Shown: in pieces, positions 41,866-50,523 of the stretch | Position numbering within the stretch: the first letter of the stretch is position 1 | Layout of the letters: each line of letters starts with the position of its first letter | Assembly (NCBI RefSeq): GCF_000025005.1 | Contig: NC_013525.1 | Location: 372,001-436,000 of the forward strand | Direction of reading: 5' to 3' | Length of the DNA stretch: 64,000 nucleotides | Origin: Thermobaculum terrenum ATCC BAA-798 | GTDB taxonomy: Bacteria; Chloroflexota; Chloroflexia; Thermobaculales; Thermobaculaceae | Position numbers and translations under genes: made by a program | The notes under the pieces: generated by a model | Told to the model about the DNA's origin: nothing | The model's input: the letters and a program-made list of their open reading frames with translations, nothing else | Database searches by the model: none

Positions 41866-42675
41866 ATGACCTGTTCTTGGAAATACGCATTTGCAAGCGT
41901 TATTGGAACCTATCACCTGTCCAGAGGACTCCCTTGTCAGGATGCCATAAGGGTTAGCCTATGCAGGCTTGAAAAAGAGGATGTGCTGCTTGCAGTGGTA
42001 TCAGATGGAGCAGGTAGCGCTGCGAGGGGGGATGAGGGATCAGAGTTTGCCTGCCAATTCTTTGTTGAGAAGCTGCATGATTTCGTTCTGTCAGGTTCGG
42101 AGATATGTACCCTGGATAGGGAGTTATGCGTTGGCTGGGTGAAAGACTATCTTTCTCATCTAGAGGAGAGAGCTAATTCTTGTGAGGCTCAGATATCAGA
42201 TTATGCATCTACGCTACTTGCTGCAGTCGTTGGTAGCAGGTCGGCAGTATTTCTTCAGATTGGTGACGGGGCTATAGTAGCTTCAACGGAGGATGATCCG
42301 GATAGCTATACTGCCATCTTCTGGCCCCAGAAGGGTGAGTATGAATCCACGACCTTTTTCTTGACGGACAATAACTCACATGAGAACCTATTGATCTTGT
42401 CTTTGGATGATGTCAGTATTTGCGATCTGGCGATCTTCACTGACGGCCTGCAGCGGATAGCTCTAGATTTTACCGAGAACGAAGCGTATAACCCGTTCTT
42501 TCGTGGAATGTTCAATCCATTGAGAGGCCAATTCGATGGTTATCTTCAGGAATTGTCTGAACAGCTGAAGAATTTCCTGGGTTCTCCAAGGGTCAATGAA
42601 TATACTGAGGATGATAAGACACTGCTTCTTGCCTCTAGGGTTATTGGCCAGCAATTGAGCGAAGTTCCTGATTGA
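41866..42675 (+). CDS. PP2C-type protein phosphatase (PP2C_2)
   Basis: This 269-residue protein has the metal-dependent phosphatase motifs in order: GLPCQDAI near the start, VVSDGAGSAARGDEGSEFAC with the metal-binding Asp, FLQIGDGAIVAS, CDLAIFTDGLQRIAL, and EDDKTLLLA at the end. The variant belongs to the PP2C_2 group that often partners a Ser/Thr kinase and a von Willebrand A protein; neither is adjacent here. It would remove phosphate from Ser/Thr of unknown targets. The 150 bases ahead of it after the doxX terminator hold no other gene. Confidence 0.9.
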   Translation: MTCSWKYAFASVIGTYHLSRGLPCQDAIRVSLCRLEKEDVLLAVVSDGAGSAARGDEGSEFACQFFVEKLHDFVLSGSEICTLDRELCVGWVKDYLSHLEERANSCEAQISDYASTLLAAVVGSRSAVFLQIGDGAIVASTEDDPDSYTAIFWPQKGEYESTTFFLTDNNSHENLLILSLDDVSICDLAIFTDGLQRIALDFTENEAYNPFFRGMFNPLRGQFDGYLQELSEQLKNFLGSPRVNEYTEDDKTLLLASRVIGQQLSEVPD

Positions 42676-42779
42676 TGCCATCTGTATTGGCTTTACAAGA
42701 CTGCTTGGTTTATGGCACTTTGCCTATCGGTATATCTGTGGCACCATAGTATCAGCTTCTTTACTTCTTTAGGGGTGCT

Positions 42780-43808
42780 ATGATGAGCGTTGATAGTGCA
42801 TTGATACCTGTCCTGGATGGCCATAACGATGTTTTGCTAAGGGTAGCTTACAGACAAGAAGGCGAGGATTACTCATTCTTCTTGGAAAACCAAGATGGTC
42901 ATCTTGACCTTCCAAGAGCCAAGGCAGCAGGATTCGCTGGTGGTTTCTTTGCCATATATATACCGCCAGTATCTGATGATTCTCATGCTCCCTTAGACCG
43001 TTACTATGCTCTAGAGCAGGCTATGCTTATATCATCCTGCCTGTTTCAGCTTGAGAGGCAGTCTGGTGGAGAGCTAAAGGTGGTACAAGACGTAGGTGAA
43101 CTCGAGGGGCAGGTGAAGTCGGGCAGGATAGGGGCGATAATGCATATGGAGGGTGCGGAGCCCATAGATGAAGACCTGCACGCCTTGGAAGTCTTCTACA
43201 GGGCTGGCTTAAGATCAATAGGGATCGTATGGAGCAGACCAAACGCCTTTGGTTATGGGGTTCCTTTTGTTTTTCCTTCAACTCCTGATATAGGTCCAGG
43301 ATTAACGGATGCTGGTAAGAGATTGGTTAAGGCCTGTAACGAACTAGGGATACTAGTGGACGTATCCCATCTTAACGAAGCTGGTTTTTGGGACGTTGTG
43401 AAGATTTCCGAAGCCCCTATTGTGGCGACCCATTCCAATGTCCATGCTATATGTCCTGTTAGTCGCAACCTCACCGATCGTCAACTTGATGCGATAAGAG
43501 ATTCGGATGGAATGGTAGGGCTGAACTTCGCCGTTGCCTTTTTGAGGCCTGATGGCAAAAGAATAGCTGATACACCTATAGATATCATGATACGTCATAT
43601 AGACTATCTGGTCGAAAGAGTGGGAATAGACAGGGTTGGGCTAGGCTCAGATTTTGACGGGGCTTTGATATCCTCCCATATATCTGATGTAACCGGGCTT
43701 CCAAAGCTGTTAAATGCCCTGAGGGAGCATGGTTACAGCCAGGAAGAGTTAGAGAAGATGGCATTCAGAAACTGGCTGCGGGTGCTGAAATTAACCTGGA
43801 AGAGCTAG
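42780..43808 (+). CDS. membrane dipeptidase (renal dipeptidase family, M19)
   Basis: This 342-residue zinc enzyme carries the M19 metal ligands: His and Asp in PVLDGHNDVLLRV, the bridging Glu in MHMEGAEPIDEDL, His in VDVSHLNEAGFWDV, His in IVATHSNVHAICPVSRNLTD, and the Asp of RVGLGSDFDGA. It cleaves dipeptides, including those with a C-terminal D-residue. Despite the family name no signal peptide is seen, so it is probably cytosolic. Two ATGs in a row follow TAGGGGTG. It stands alone. Confidence 0.94.
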   Translation: MMSVDSALIPVLDGHNDVLLRVAYRQEGEDYSFFLENQDGHLDLPRAKAAGFAGGFFAIYIPPVSDDSHAPLDRYYALEQAMLISSCLFQLERQSGGELKVVQDVGELEGQVKSGRIGAIMHMEGAEPIDEDLHALEVFYRAGLRSIGIVWSRPNAFGYGVPFVFPSTPDIGPGLTDAGKRLVKACNELGILVDVSHLNEAGFWDVVKISEAPIVATHSNVHAICPVSRNLTDRQLDAIRDSDGMVGLNFAVAFLRPDGKRIADTPIDIMIRHIDYLVERVGIDRVGLGSDFDGALISSHISDVTGLPKLLNALREHGYSQEELEKMAFRNWLRVLKLTWKS

Positions 43809-43820
43809 GACGCTGCAGGA

Positions 43821-44282
43821 TCAGGGTACGATAGTTACTTGATCGCCTTGTTTAATGCGGCCAGGTACTATAACTCTTGCATAAACCCTGCTGTTTCCAG
43901 GATGTGTTTTCTGAGAGACCCTAGAGAACTTGCCGTCTTTGAAAAAGGCACCTATCTTATAACAAGGGTTTGTATACCCCGTAACTTCTACTAATAGGGT
44001 GTCTCCGATTAGGAGTTTAGTTCCGGGAATTATCTGCTCCCAGTTCAAGCCACTTATAGTCAGATTCTCTCCGAGATGCCCTGGAGCTATATTGTGCCCT
44101 TCAGATCGCAGCTGCTCAATTAACTCCAGCGAAAACATACATAGTGCTTTGTCAGGACCCCCATGATGTTCTCGATCGTTGTGATAGTCACCTAGGATTC
44201 CAAGATAGTCGACAGTAGCGTCTTCTACTCTATGCTTGGGTACTCCACCCTTTGAGATGTTTATCTGGTACAACCTTGCCAT
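43821..44282 (-). CDS. MOSC domain protein
   Basis: From ATG 44282 (AGGAG is 12 bases upstream) the protein has 153 residues; a TTG 16 codons earlier has no ribosome site. The MOSC core is clear: ISKGGVPKHRVEDATVDYLGILGD, HHGGPDKALCMFSLELIEQL, GHLGENLTISGL, and the conserved Cys of VTGYTNPCYKIG that can hold sulfur or the molybdenum cofactor. MOSC proteins carry sulfur to molybdenum enzymes or reduce N-hydroxylated compounds. It is a single-domain YiiM-like form. The gene is convergent with the dipeptidase gene. Confidence 0.92.
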   Translation of the reverse strand: MARLYQINISKGGVPKHRVEDATVDYLGILGDYHNDREHHGGPDKALCMFSLELIEQLRSEGHNIAPGHLGENLTISGLNWEQIIPGTKLLIGDTLLVEVTGYTNPCYKIGAFFKDGKFSRVSQKTHPGNSRVYARVIVPGRIKQGDQVTIVP

Positions 44283-44399
44283 GCAGGTGATAGGCTCCTG
44301 AGAAATAATTTGTAGTGAGCAGCGAGACAAGACAGAATCTCATCTAGCTGGTAGGATAACATTAGCTGGAGTACCATGTGAAGGAGGAGTTGTCATTCA

Positions 44400-44879
44400 A
44401 TGGATCAAGCCGTAAAGAAGCAGGTGTTGAGGAGCTTTACGTACGGTCTTTATCTAATCACGGTCAAGGATGGTGAAGAAGCTAATTGCTTTACTGCAAA
44501 TTGGGTATCCCAGGCATCTTTTGAACCTCCGATGGTGGTCTTCTCGATGGAAAACGACTCCAGGTCTATTGGCATGATACAGCGATCTGGAGCTTTCGCG
44601 GTACATGTTATTCCAGAAGGCTATCGGGATTTTGCGGGCAGGATGGGCAGATCCTCCAAACAGAATCCTAACAAGATATCAGAGGTGGAGTGGGAGCCCG
44701 GTGAAGTCACTGGCAGCCCTATCTTGAAAGAGTTGGCAGGATGGGTAGAATGCAGGCTAGTGGGGACTCTTCCCGCAGGTGATCATACCTTGATGTTGGG
44801 TGAAGTGGTAAACGCTGGAATCGGCAGGGACTTGAGACCTCTGACTTTGTCAGAGGCAGGTTTCAAGTACAGTGGTTAG
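44400..44879 (+). CDS. flavin reductase-like FMN-binding protein
   Basis: This 159-residue protein begins behind GAAGGAGGAG. The flavin-reductase split-barrel pattern is visible in RSFTYGLYLITVKDGEEANCFTANWVSQASFEPPMVVFSM and FAVHVIPEGYRDFAGRMG, ending with DHTLMLGEVV. It probably binds FMN and uses NAD(P)H to supply reduced flavin to a partner. Its last 8 bases overlap the next gene. The small size matches the family. Confidence 0.9.
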   Translation: MDQAVKKQVLRSFTYGLYLITVKDGEEANCFTANWVSQASFEPPMVVFSMENDSRSIGMIQRSGAFAVHVIPEGYRDFAGRMGRSSKQNPNKISEVEWEPGEVTGSPILKELAGWVECRLVGTLPAGDHTLMLGEVVNAGIGRDLRPLTLSEAGFKYSG

Positions 44880-45351
44880 GTGGTTTCGTAATAGACAAGT
44901 TTCTAATGACAGGTTAGTAGTAGCGCTGATCAAGCGCTACTACTTCGGGGCTAATCTAGAGGACTTTTTGTCTCTGGCCGGGTTCAAGTTGTTGCAGCCG
45001 ACGTCCTCTGAGGAATTATTAGATTTGCTGTCCAGGCATGATCCAGCTCTTGTTGTGGTGGATCTAACCCAATGTGATGTTTCCGTATTGCCTGATATAG
45101 TTGCTAGGTCAAATGGATCCAAGACTCTGGCTTTCGGTCCGGCGCATGAGGAGAAACTTCTGAACAGCGCTGTAGATGCTGGGTTTGATGAGGTTGTACT
45201 CAATACCTATTATCACAGGGAGCTAAAGAGCATATTGACCAGATTGCTCCCAGGATACGTTCTCCCAGAAGTTGATAGGAAAGAGAAGCGTCGCCCTGAT
45301 TATTTGGATATACCTGCTAACCGCGACCCAAGAGGAGAGAGCCAGTTTTGA
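44872..45351 (+). CDS. receiver-like domain protein without a clear output domain
   Basis: This 159-residue protein may use GTG 44872, inside the end of the flavin reductase gene. A Rossmann-like alpha/beta layout (LVVALIKRYYFGANLEDFL, DPALVVVDLTQCDV, SKTLAFGPAHEEKLLNSAVDAGFDEVVLN) recalls a response-regulator receiver, with a central Asp in VVVDLTQ. The acidic pocket near the N terminus and the conserved Lys are not evident, so it is probably a pseudo-receiver. The C-terminal tail is basic and disordered. Its 3' end overlaps the next membrane protein gene by 4 bases; the three genes look like one operon. Confidence 0.55.
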   Translation: MVRWFRNRQVSNDRLVVALIKRYYFGANLEDFLSLAGFKLLQPTSSEELLDLLSRHDPALVVVDLTQCDVSVLPDIVARSNGSKTLAFGPAHEEKLLNSAVDAGFDEVVLNTYYHRELKSILTRLLPGYVLPEVDRKEKRRPDYLDIPANRDPRGESQF

Positions 45352-46805
45352 GAGGAACGAGAAAGCTCTGGTTCGCTGGGCTTCTCATGGTCTTGCCTTC
45401 CCTATATTTCGTCCTGCGCTATCCGTTGATAGGGAATATCAAGCTTACAGATATGGGGTGGATGTCAGGCCATAGCCAGCAAGGTCTCTGGGAATTTCTG
45501 CTGGCTATAACCTGTATGTTCCTCGTCTACTCCTACGCAATAATTACCTGCACGCATGTTGATAACTACAGCGCTAGATATCCGGTGTTCATCTGCGGCG
45601 TGGCATTGGTTATTATATTTGCCTTCATGTATCCAACCACTGCAATAGACGTTTTTGTGTATGCTGCCAGATCTAGGGTCTTTACTCACTATGGTGCGGA
45701 TCCTATGACCACACCTGCCAATAAGTTCTTCTTTGACCACTTTGTGAGGTTTGCGCAGCAGTACGGAGATAACATATCGGTCTATGGCCCTCTTTGGAAC
45801 CTGTTAGCTGCGCCCATTACTGTATTATCTGGTGAGTCCATGGGGAAGGCCATAGTGGGGTTCAAGCTACTCGCTGTTCTAAGCACTATTGCTAGTGCCA
45901 TCCTGATTTACCTCGTTCTTAGGGAGATTTCTCCCCAGGGTGCTTCTCTAGGGGTGCTACTGTTTCTGTGGAATCCATTGGTTCTTTGGGAGATACCTGG
46001 TAATGGTCACAATGACCTGGTGTTTCTGATATTTGTGCTATTGGCGATATTGGCCTGGCAGCGGGGTTTTGGTTTCGTGTCTCCTGCATTGTTGTTGGCT
46101 GGGGCAATGGTCAAATATGTACCCTTTATTCTGCTACCTATATTCTTGGTTGCTATAGGGTCGCAGTCCTTACGTAAGTCATTAGATCTGCGGAAGATCT
46201 TATTCGGAGTTGTATCATGCTGCGTGGTTTTGCTTATATCCTTTTGGCCTTTCTATAATCCCTGGGCTATATACGAAAGCATCCGTGAGCAGGATAGGAT
46301 AATGCTAGTATCTCCCGCTAGCGCTCTTATAAACCTCCTCTCTGGAGGCAAGGTGGATCAAGATATTGCTTCGTGGGTGAAGCTCACTGGCAGGGGTATT
46401 TTCCTGATCGTACTACTTATTCTTCTATGGGTAGTCTGGAAGTCTCCTAAATTTCTACCTTTTGCCGTGTTCGAGTGTCTTTTCATGTATCTTATTCTGG
46501 CTGCCTGGAGCGTACAGAACTGGTATGGTGTCTGGTTGGTAGCTATAGCAGCTTTGATTAATGGCTGGCATAGGGCCAGGGCTATATCCATGTCCATAGG
46601 TATGCTCTATGTATATGGGCTTTTTATATGGGTAAGATACTTATGGATACAAGATGGCATCGAGCTGCTCTATTGGGGAGTTCTGATGATATTCCTGCTG
46701 CCGGTCGCTTTCACTCTCGTACAGTATGGGCTACGAATCTTTTTGGATAAAAGACCTTCGGCTAAAGGAGAGGCTGCTACTAGTCTAGTGTCTATTTCTA
46801 GCTAA
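45348..46805 (+). CDS. multi-pass membrane glycosyltransferase-like protein (GT-C/GT87-like)
   Basis: TTG 45348 follows GGAGAGAG and gives 485 residues with about ten to twelve membrane spans. An external loop contains MYPTTAIDVFVYAARSRVFTHYGADPM, with an Asp placed like the catalytic Asp of GT-C enzymes, and a second conserved-looking segment NPLVLWEIPGNGHND follows. Such enzymes use polyprenyl-phosphate sugars at the outer face of the membrane to build wall polysaccharides or glycolipids. Acceptor and sugar are unknown. It overlaps the convergent gene 46802-48883 by 4 bases. Confidence 0.72.
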   Translation: MRGTRKLWFAGLLMVLPSLYFVLRYPLIGNIKLTDMGWMSGHSQQGLWEFLLAITCMFLVYSYAIITCTHVDNYSARYPVFICGVALVIIFAFMYPTTAIDVFVYAARSRVFTHYGADPMTTPANKFFFDHFVRFAQQYGDNISVYGPLWNLLAAPITVLSGESMGKAIVGFKLLAVLSTIASAILIYLVLREISPQGASLGVLLFLWNPLVLWEIPGNGHNDLVFLIFVLLAILAWQRGFGFVSPALLLAGAMVKYVPFILLPIFLVAIGSQSLRKSLDLRKILFGVVSCCVVLLISFWPFYNPWAIYESIREQDRIMLVSPASALINLLSGGKVDQDIASWVKLTGRGIFLIVLLILLWVVWKSPKFLPFAVFECLFMYLILAAWSVQNWYGVWLVAIAALINGWHRARAISMSIGMLYVYGLFIWVRYLWIQDGIELLYWGVLMIFLLPVAFTLVQYGLRIFLDKRPSAKGEAATSLVSISS

Positions 46806-48883
46806 GCCAGAACCTTGAATATCATCACGCCATATCCTTGGTACTCTAGCCTGTAAAGATTTGGATAGTCCAAAAATATGTCCGAGCTTATCGTTTCTTT
46901 ATAAGGCTCGTCCAGATATTTTTCAAAGCCTTCGAACACTACTATGTACCTGACGTCGTACTGCTGCAGGATCTGTATAGTTCGACCTGAATCCGGATGG
47001 GTGACCACCCATAAGGACAGGCTAACCTCCTGTTGCTGCTCCCCAGGGAGGACTGTTCGGGGGTCTCGTAAGTTATCTGCGGGGGCTGATTCCAGTTCGG
47101 AGTAACCTGCTATAGCCAATAGTGCGTTATTAGCTGCGTGGTGTATATATGGGGTGCTTATTATCCGCCCGCCGTCGTTGTGCTCCTTTAGCCATTCGGC
47201 TGCCGCTTCGATGCTACGATTCATGACCAGATAGCCAGATGGCAGTGATGAAAAGTAGAGATTTCGCTGTATATCCGTAAAGAGGGCAAAAATGATTAGT
47301 GTAAGTGCTGCTAGCTGTATGATCCAAGCTCTACGTACCTTCCCAAACATCGCTACCAAGGCTACGGCCGACAAAATAGATAAAGGAATTGCGGTGTCTC
47401 GGTCGAACCGCCAGGGGGAAATACTGGTAGGTGTCCTGGCGGCTCCGAAAAATGCTATCCCCCATACTAACAACAGGGCGAGAGTAAGACGATACCTGGG
47501 AGGGAGAAAGACAAGTGATACAAGTAGTACCAGTAACCCAATACAGCCTATCCAAAAGCCTATTGGGGATAGATAGTTAGGTAGCCTCGCTATGGTCAGT
47601 GGGATTTGGGTATGCAAGAGGCTAGATGCCAGTTGAGCTGCGCCTCTCTTGGCAGTAGATCCTAAGAAAGCAGCTATTACATGGGGAAGATCATAGGTTT
47701 CCCATAGCACAGGTAGAGACAGGATTGCCATTAGCAGGAAGGAAGAAGCTAATGCAACGGCGTCCCGCCTATCTTTCCATAGCAAATACGGAAGCAGCAG
47801 AACTATTACTGCCAGGCTTATGATAGCCAGATAAAGAGTGCTTACTGTATGGTAAAGCACTATAGTAAAGCCAAGCAGCGCTAACAAAAGCGCTTGCCTC
47901 TTGAGGTTCCGCAGCTTGTTACAAACAATAGTTGTAACTGTTGCCAGAAACATGGCAAGCAGGAACTGGCCTGTTATGACATCAACATAGATGCCCACTA
48001 CCAAGTACAGCCACGAGCTATCGAACACCAGGGAAGCAAATACGGCTGCTGGGAAGGCGTATCGAGGGCCGATCATTCGGCTTGCAAGTACATAACACCC
48101 AAGCGCTGGGAGGATCATAAGTGCGGGTGATAACACGATATATATGTCTAGTGGTGAAAGGTGACTAACGTGGCTCAGGATAGCAGTAAGGGTGTGAAAG
48201 CCCGGGGGATAGATCATATAATCTCTGCTGTACCCCTGACTAATCATAAGATTGGTCATGATAGCATGAGCATACTGATCGTGACCTCGGATATAGGGCC
48301 AGTCCCTAAGCACCGGACCAGAGTAACCTCTAAATAGAGAGAGGAGAATTACTAATATCCCCTGCAGGTAGCTGAGAGCGCGTGACTTATATGAAGGCTC
48401 AAACTTGACCCACCACAGCTTTGCAGGTCTACCTTTGGCCAGGAACCATAGTCCCCCGATTGCTAGGACCAAGGGCACCACGCGAGGAGAGTATTTTTGC
48501 ACATCCAGCCTTCCTATGATCATTGCGTAGGCCACGACAGCAAGAGCAGATATACCCACCAGTGCGGGCGCACTAGGGGAGCTGATCTGCAGTGAGGGGA
48601 GCATTTCGGGCTTGGGAGATGGTCCTAGCAGCAAGTAGAGCGCGATACCTATAGCGATTGCAAGAATGACCGAAGTGTAAGCAATAGCAGGAGTTATTCC
48701 TGTATCAGACATCCTGGTTAGTAACAGAGCAATAGCCGGAACTATTCCGATCGAAATGGCTATTGAGGCCGCTATCCTCTCAACCCAGTCTATGCATGGG
48801 AAGAGGAGCTTGCTCCATATATATCCTGGTAAGCCTATGACAATTAGGGCAGCTAGATAAGCTAATAATATCTTCTCGATCAC
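46802..48883 (-). CDS. large multi-pass membrane protein, possible glycosyltransferase
   Basis: This 693-residue protein has many hydrophobic spans. The first external loop after a long membrane N terminus contains YIRGHDQYAHAIMTNLMISQ, a position where GT-C-like proteins have acidic catalytic residues, and it ends with a soluble domain of about 140 residues (SIEAAAEWLKEHNDGGRIIS, QQYDVRYIVVFEGFEKYL). The soluble end resembles that of the protein at 19301-21253, suggesting a shared family. Function is unknown but probably in surface glycan assembly. Confidence 0.65.
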   Translation of the reverse strand: MIEKILLAYLAALIVIGLPGYIWSKLLFPCIDWVERIAASIAISIGIVPAIALLLTRMSDTGITPAIAYTSVILAIAIGIALYLLLGPSPKPEMLPSLQISSPSAPALVGISALAVVAYAMIIGRLDVQKYSPRVVPLVLAIGGLWFLAKGRPAKLWWVKFEPSYKSRALSYLQGILVILLSLFRGYSGPVLRDWPYIRGHDQYAHAIMTNLMISQGYSRDYMIYPPGFHTLTAILSHVSHLSPLDIYIVLSPALMILPALGCYVLASRMIGPRYAFPAAVFASLVFDSSWLYLVVGIYVDVITGQFLLAMFLATVTTIVCNKLRNLKRQALLLALLGFTIVLYHTVSTLYLAIISLAVIVLLLPYLLWKDRRDAVALASSFLLMAILSLPVLWETYDLPHVIAAFLGSTAKRGAAQLASSLLHTQIPLTIARLPNYLSPIGFWIGCIGLLVLLVSLVFLPPRYRLTLALLLVWGIAFFGAARTPTSISPWRFDRDTAIPLSILSAVALVAMFGKVRRAWIIQLAALTLIIFALFTDIQRNLYFSSLPSGYLVMNRSIEAAAEWLKEHNDGGRIISTPYIHHAANNALLAIAGYSELESAPADNLRDPRTVLPGEQQQEVSLSLWVVTHPDSGRTIQILQQYDVRYIVVFEGFEKYLDEPYKETISSDIFLDYPNLYRLEYQGYGVMIFKVLA

Positions 48884-48903
48884 TACTGATGATTATATGC
48901 AAC

Positions 48904-48940
48904 AAAAAATTACCTGGGACATCATCTGCCCCAGGTAATT
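48904..48940 (-). terminator. intrinsic terminator for the 80-residue gene
   Basis: On the minus strand an 11-bp perfect stem (AATTACCTGGG / CCCAGGTAATT, 11-base loop) is followed by a run of Ts (plus-strand A run 48904-48909). It follows the stop at 48959. Confidence 0.85.
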
Positions 48941-48958
48941 ATCTCAAAACAGCAGGAT

Positions 48959-49201
48959 TTAGGATTGGAGTCTACTTACTAACAATGGCTTGAGGTCCTC
49001 CACGTAGCTGCCTAGATCACTTTGTATTCGGTTGAAGAGCTCAAGTAGCTCCTGGTCATTTGCTTCTTCTGCGTCTTCTTTGTAGACCTCTATAGCCGAC
49101 ATCGCTTCCAGGAAGTTCTGTAGAACGGACATTAGGTCATAAGCTACGTTAGAAACTCCAGTTATTTGCTGTGCGTTCTGATTGACATCTTCCATGCTCA
49201 T
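48959..49201 (-). CDS. small hypothetical acidic helical protein (80 aa)
   Basis: It starts at one of two ATGs two codons apart behind TAGGAG. The product is acidic and all-helical (VAYDLMSVLQNFLEAMSAIEVY, NDQELLELFNRIQSDLGSYVEDL). No family is recognised. It has its own terminator and lies between larger minus-strand genes. The clean ribosome site and terminator support a real gene. Confidence 0.7.
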   Translation of the reverse strand: MSMEDVNQNAQQITGVSNVAYDLMSVLQNFLEAMSAIEVYKEDAEEANDQELLELFNRIQSDLGSYVEDLKPLLVSRLQS

Positions 49202-49301
49202 CTTCTCCTACCCCCTTTTAGGCTGCTATAATACTGCCCTTTGCCGGTTACAAATCTGAGAGCAATATCTGTACCAGCTCATAGCCCCATACCAGGAGTT
49301 A

Positions 49302-50345
49302 TTAGAAGATGAGCTTGGCTAGGCTAAGCGCTCCCTGCTTCCAAGGTACCCTGTGCGAGACGCCGCTCTTGTTTTGGAATTTGTCTATGTTGTCGATGTA
49401 CCACTGGAAGTTTCTTATAAGAGCTTCTTTATTGGAGTATTTGGGTTTGAAACCTAGCTGTTTCTCCGCCTTCTCAATAGAGACATATGAGTCCTTGGGG
49501 GCTGTCTCGTAGACCCACTTGTAGAGCGGAGATATGCCTAGCTTTTCCAGCAACCTAAGGATGAAAATTGCTGGGGCTGCGGGTATAGGGATGACTTTCT
49601 TGCCATGGCCAGCGTAGTCGAGAACCGCTTGGTAATCCTCTCTTACCGTTGAGAAGACCTTAGCACCTATGTTGAATGTATCGTTGACCTTATTTTCAGG
49701 AAGTGTCAAGCATAGCTCTATTGCATCACACAGATCTTCAACATCCAGCAGCTGATAGCGATTGCGACCGCTACCAAGCACAGGGAAGTTATGGCCTGTA
49801 TATGCCCAGTCATAAAGCAGCGCAAAGACTCCCAGGCGTTCTGGCCCCACAAATGACTTGGGTCTTATTATAGGTACTATCAAACCTTTTGCTCTGTACT
49901 CCAGGCATATCATCTCAGCCTGTATCTTGGCCTGGCCATATGGACCCACACCTTCCAACCTGTCCTCTTCTCGTATGGGATGATGATCGGGGATTCCATA
50001 GACCGCGGTCGATGATATATGTACGACCCTCTTTACGCCATGGGTGTAAGCACTATCCAGCACGTTTCTTGTGCCTATGACATCTGTAGTGTAGATATCT
50101 TTCGGAGAGTATAAGGGTAGGGCAGCTGCGGTATGTACCACGTAGTCCACGCCTACCATTACTTGGTCGAGTAGAGCTTTGTCGCGGATATCTCCCTTTA
50201 TTACCTCCACCTGATTTCTCTCTGGGTAATCGAATTCGGCGATGTCAAGAGATGCTACTCTGAATCCTTTGCGTAGAAGGTGACGAACAAGGTTAATCCC
50301 TAAGAACCCTGCTCCGCCGGTTATCAATACTTTCTCATTGCTCAT
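49302..50345 (-). CDS. NAD-dependent epimerase/dehydratase (extended SDR)
   Basis: This 347-residue protein has the extended short-chain dehydrogenase pattern: the nucleotide motif VLITGGAGFLGINLVRHLL, an acidic strand end selecting NAD (ASLDIAE), VVHTAAALP, the catalytic SSTAVYG plus YGQAK (Tyr-x-x-x-Lys), and RPKSFVGP. It acts on a nucleotide sugar or a similar substrate in the cytosol. The gene is divergent from inositol phosphate synthase. The nearby membrane glycosyltransferase-like genes suggest a role in surface glycan precursors, inferred only from location. Confidence 0.92.
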   Translation of the reverse strand: MSNEKVLITGGAGFLGINLVRHLLRKGFRVASLDIAEFDYPERNQVEVIKGDIRDKALLDQVMVGVDYVVHTAAALPLYSPKDIYTTDVIGTRNVLDSAYTHGVKRVVHISSTAVYGIPDHHPIREEDRLEGVGPYGQAKIQAEMICLEYRAKGLIVPIIRPKSFVGPERLGVFALLYDWAYTGHNFPVLGSGRNRYQLLDVEDLCDAIELCLTLPENKVNDTFNIGAKVFSTVREDYQAVLDYAGHGKKVIPIPAAPAIFILRLLEKLGISPLYKWVYETAPKDSYVSIEKAEKQLGFKPKYSNKEALIRNFQWYIDNIDKFQNKSGVSHRVPWKQGALSLAKLIF

Positions 50346-50454
50346 GACTATCTGTTGCGCTCCTTGCTAGTCTTGTACTGAGTGTCTATTCTTAGATTCC
50401 ATGGATAACATACCATAACCTTTACACATGCGAGGCGTTATATAAGTGCATGCC

Positions 50455-50488
50455 TTGACAATACGGAGTTCACATGCTTACACTCCGT
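50455..50488 (+). promoter_or_regulatory. promoter with embedded inverted repeat ahead of inositol phosphate synthase
   Basis: A perfect TTGACA (50455-50460) is followed at 17 bases by a weak TTACAC. ACGGAGT (50463-50469) and ACTCCGT (50482-50488) form a 7-bp inverted repeat lying between and over these elements. A repressor bound there would block the promoter. Confidence 0.5.
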
Positions 50489-50523
50489 TGTATGTGTGTA
50501 AAAACAGGGAAAGGGGGAATGAA

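Noticed and set aside
48301-48883. Extra plus-strand frames inside the large membrane protein genes
   Set aside because: They are complements of long hydrophobic codons and lack ribosome sites.
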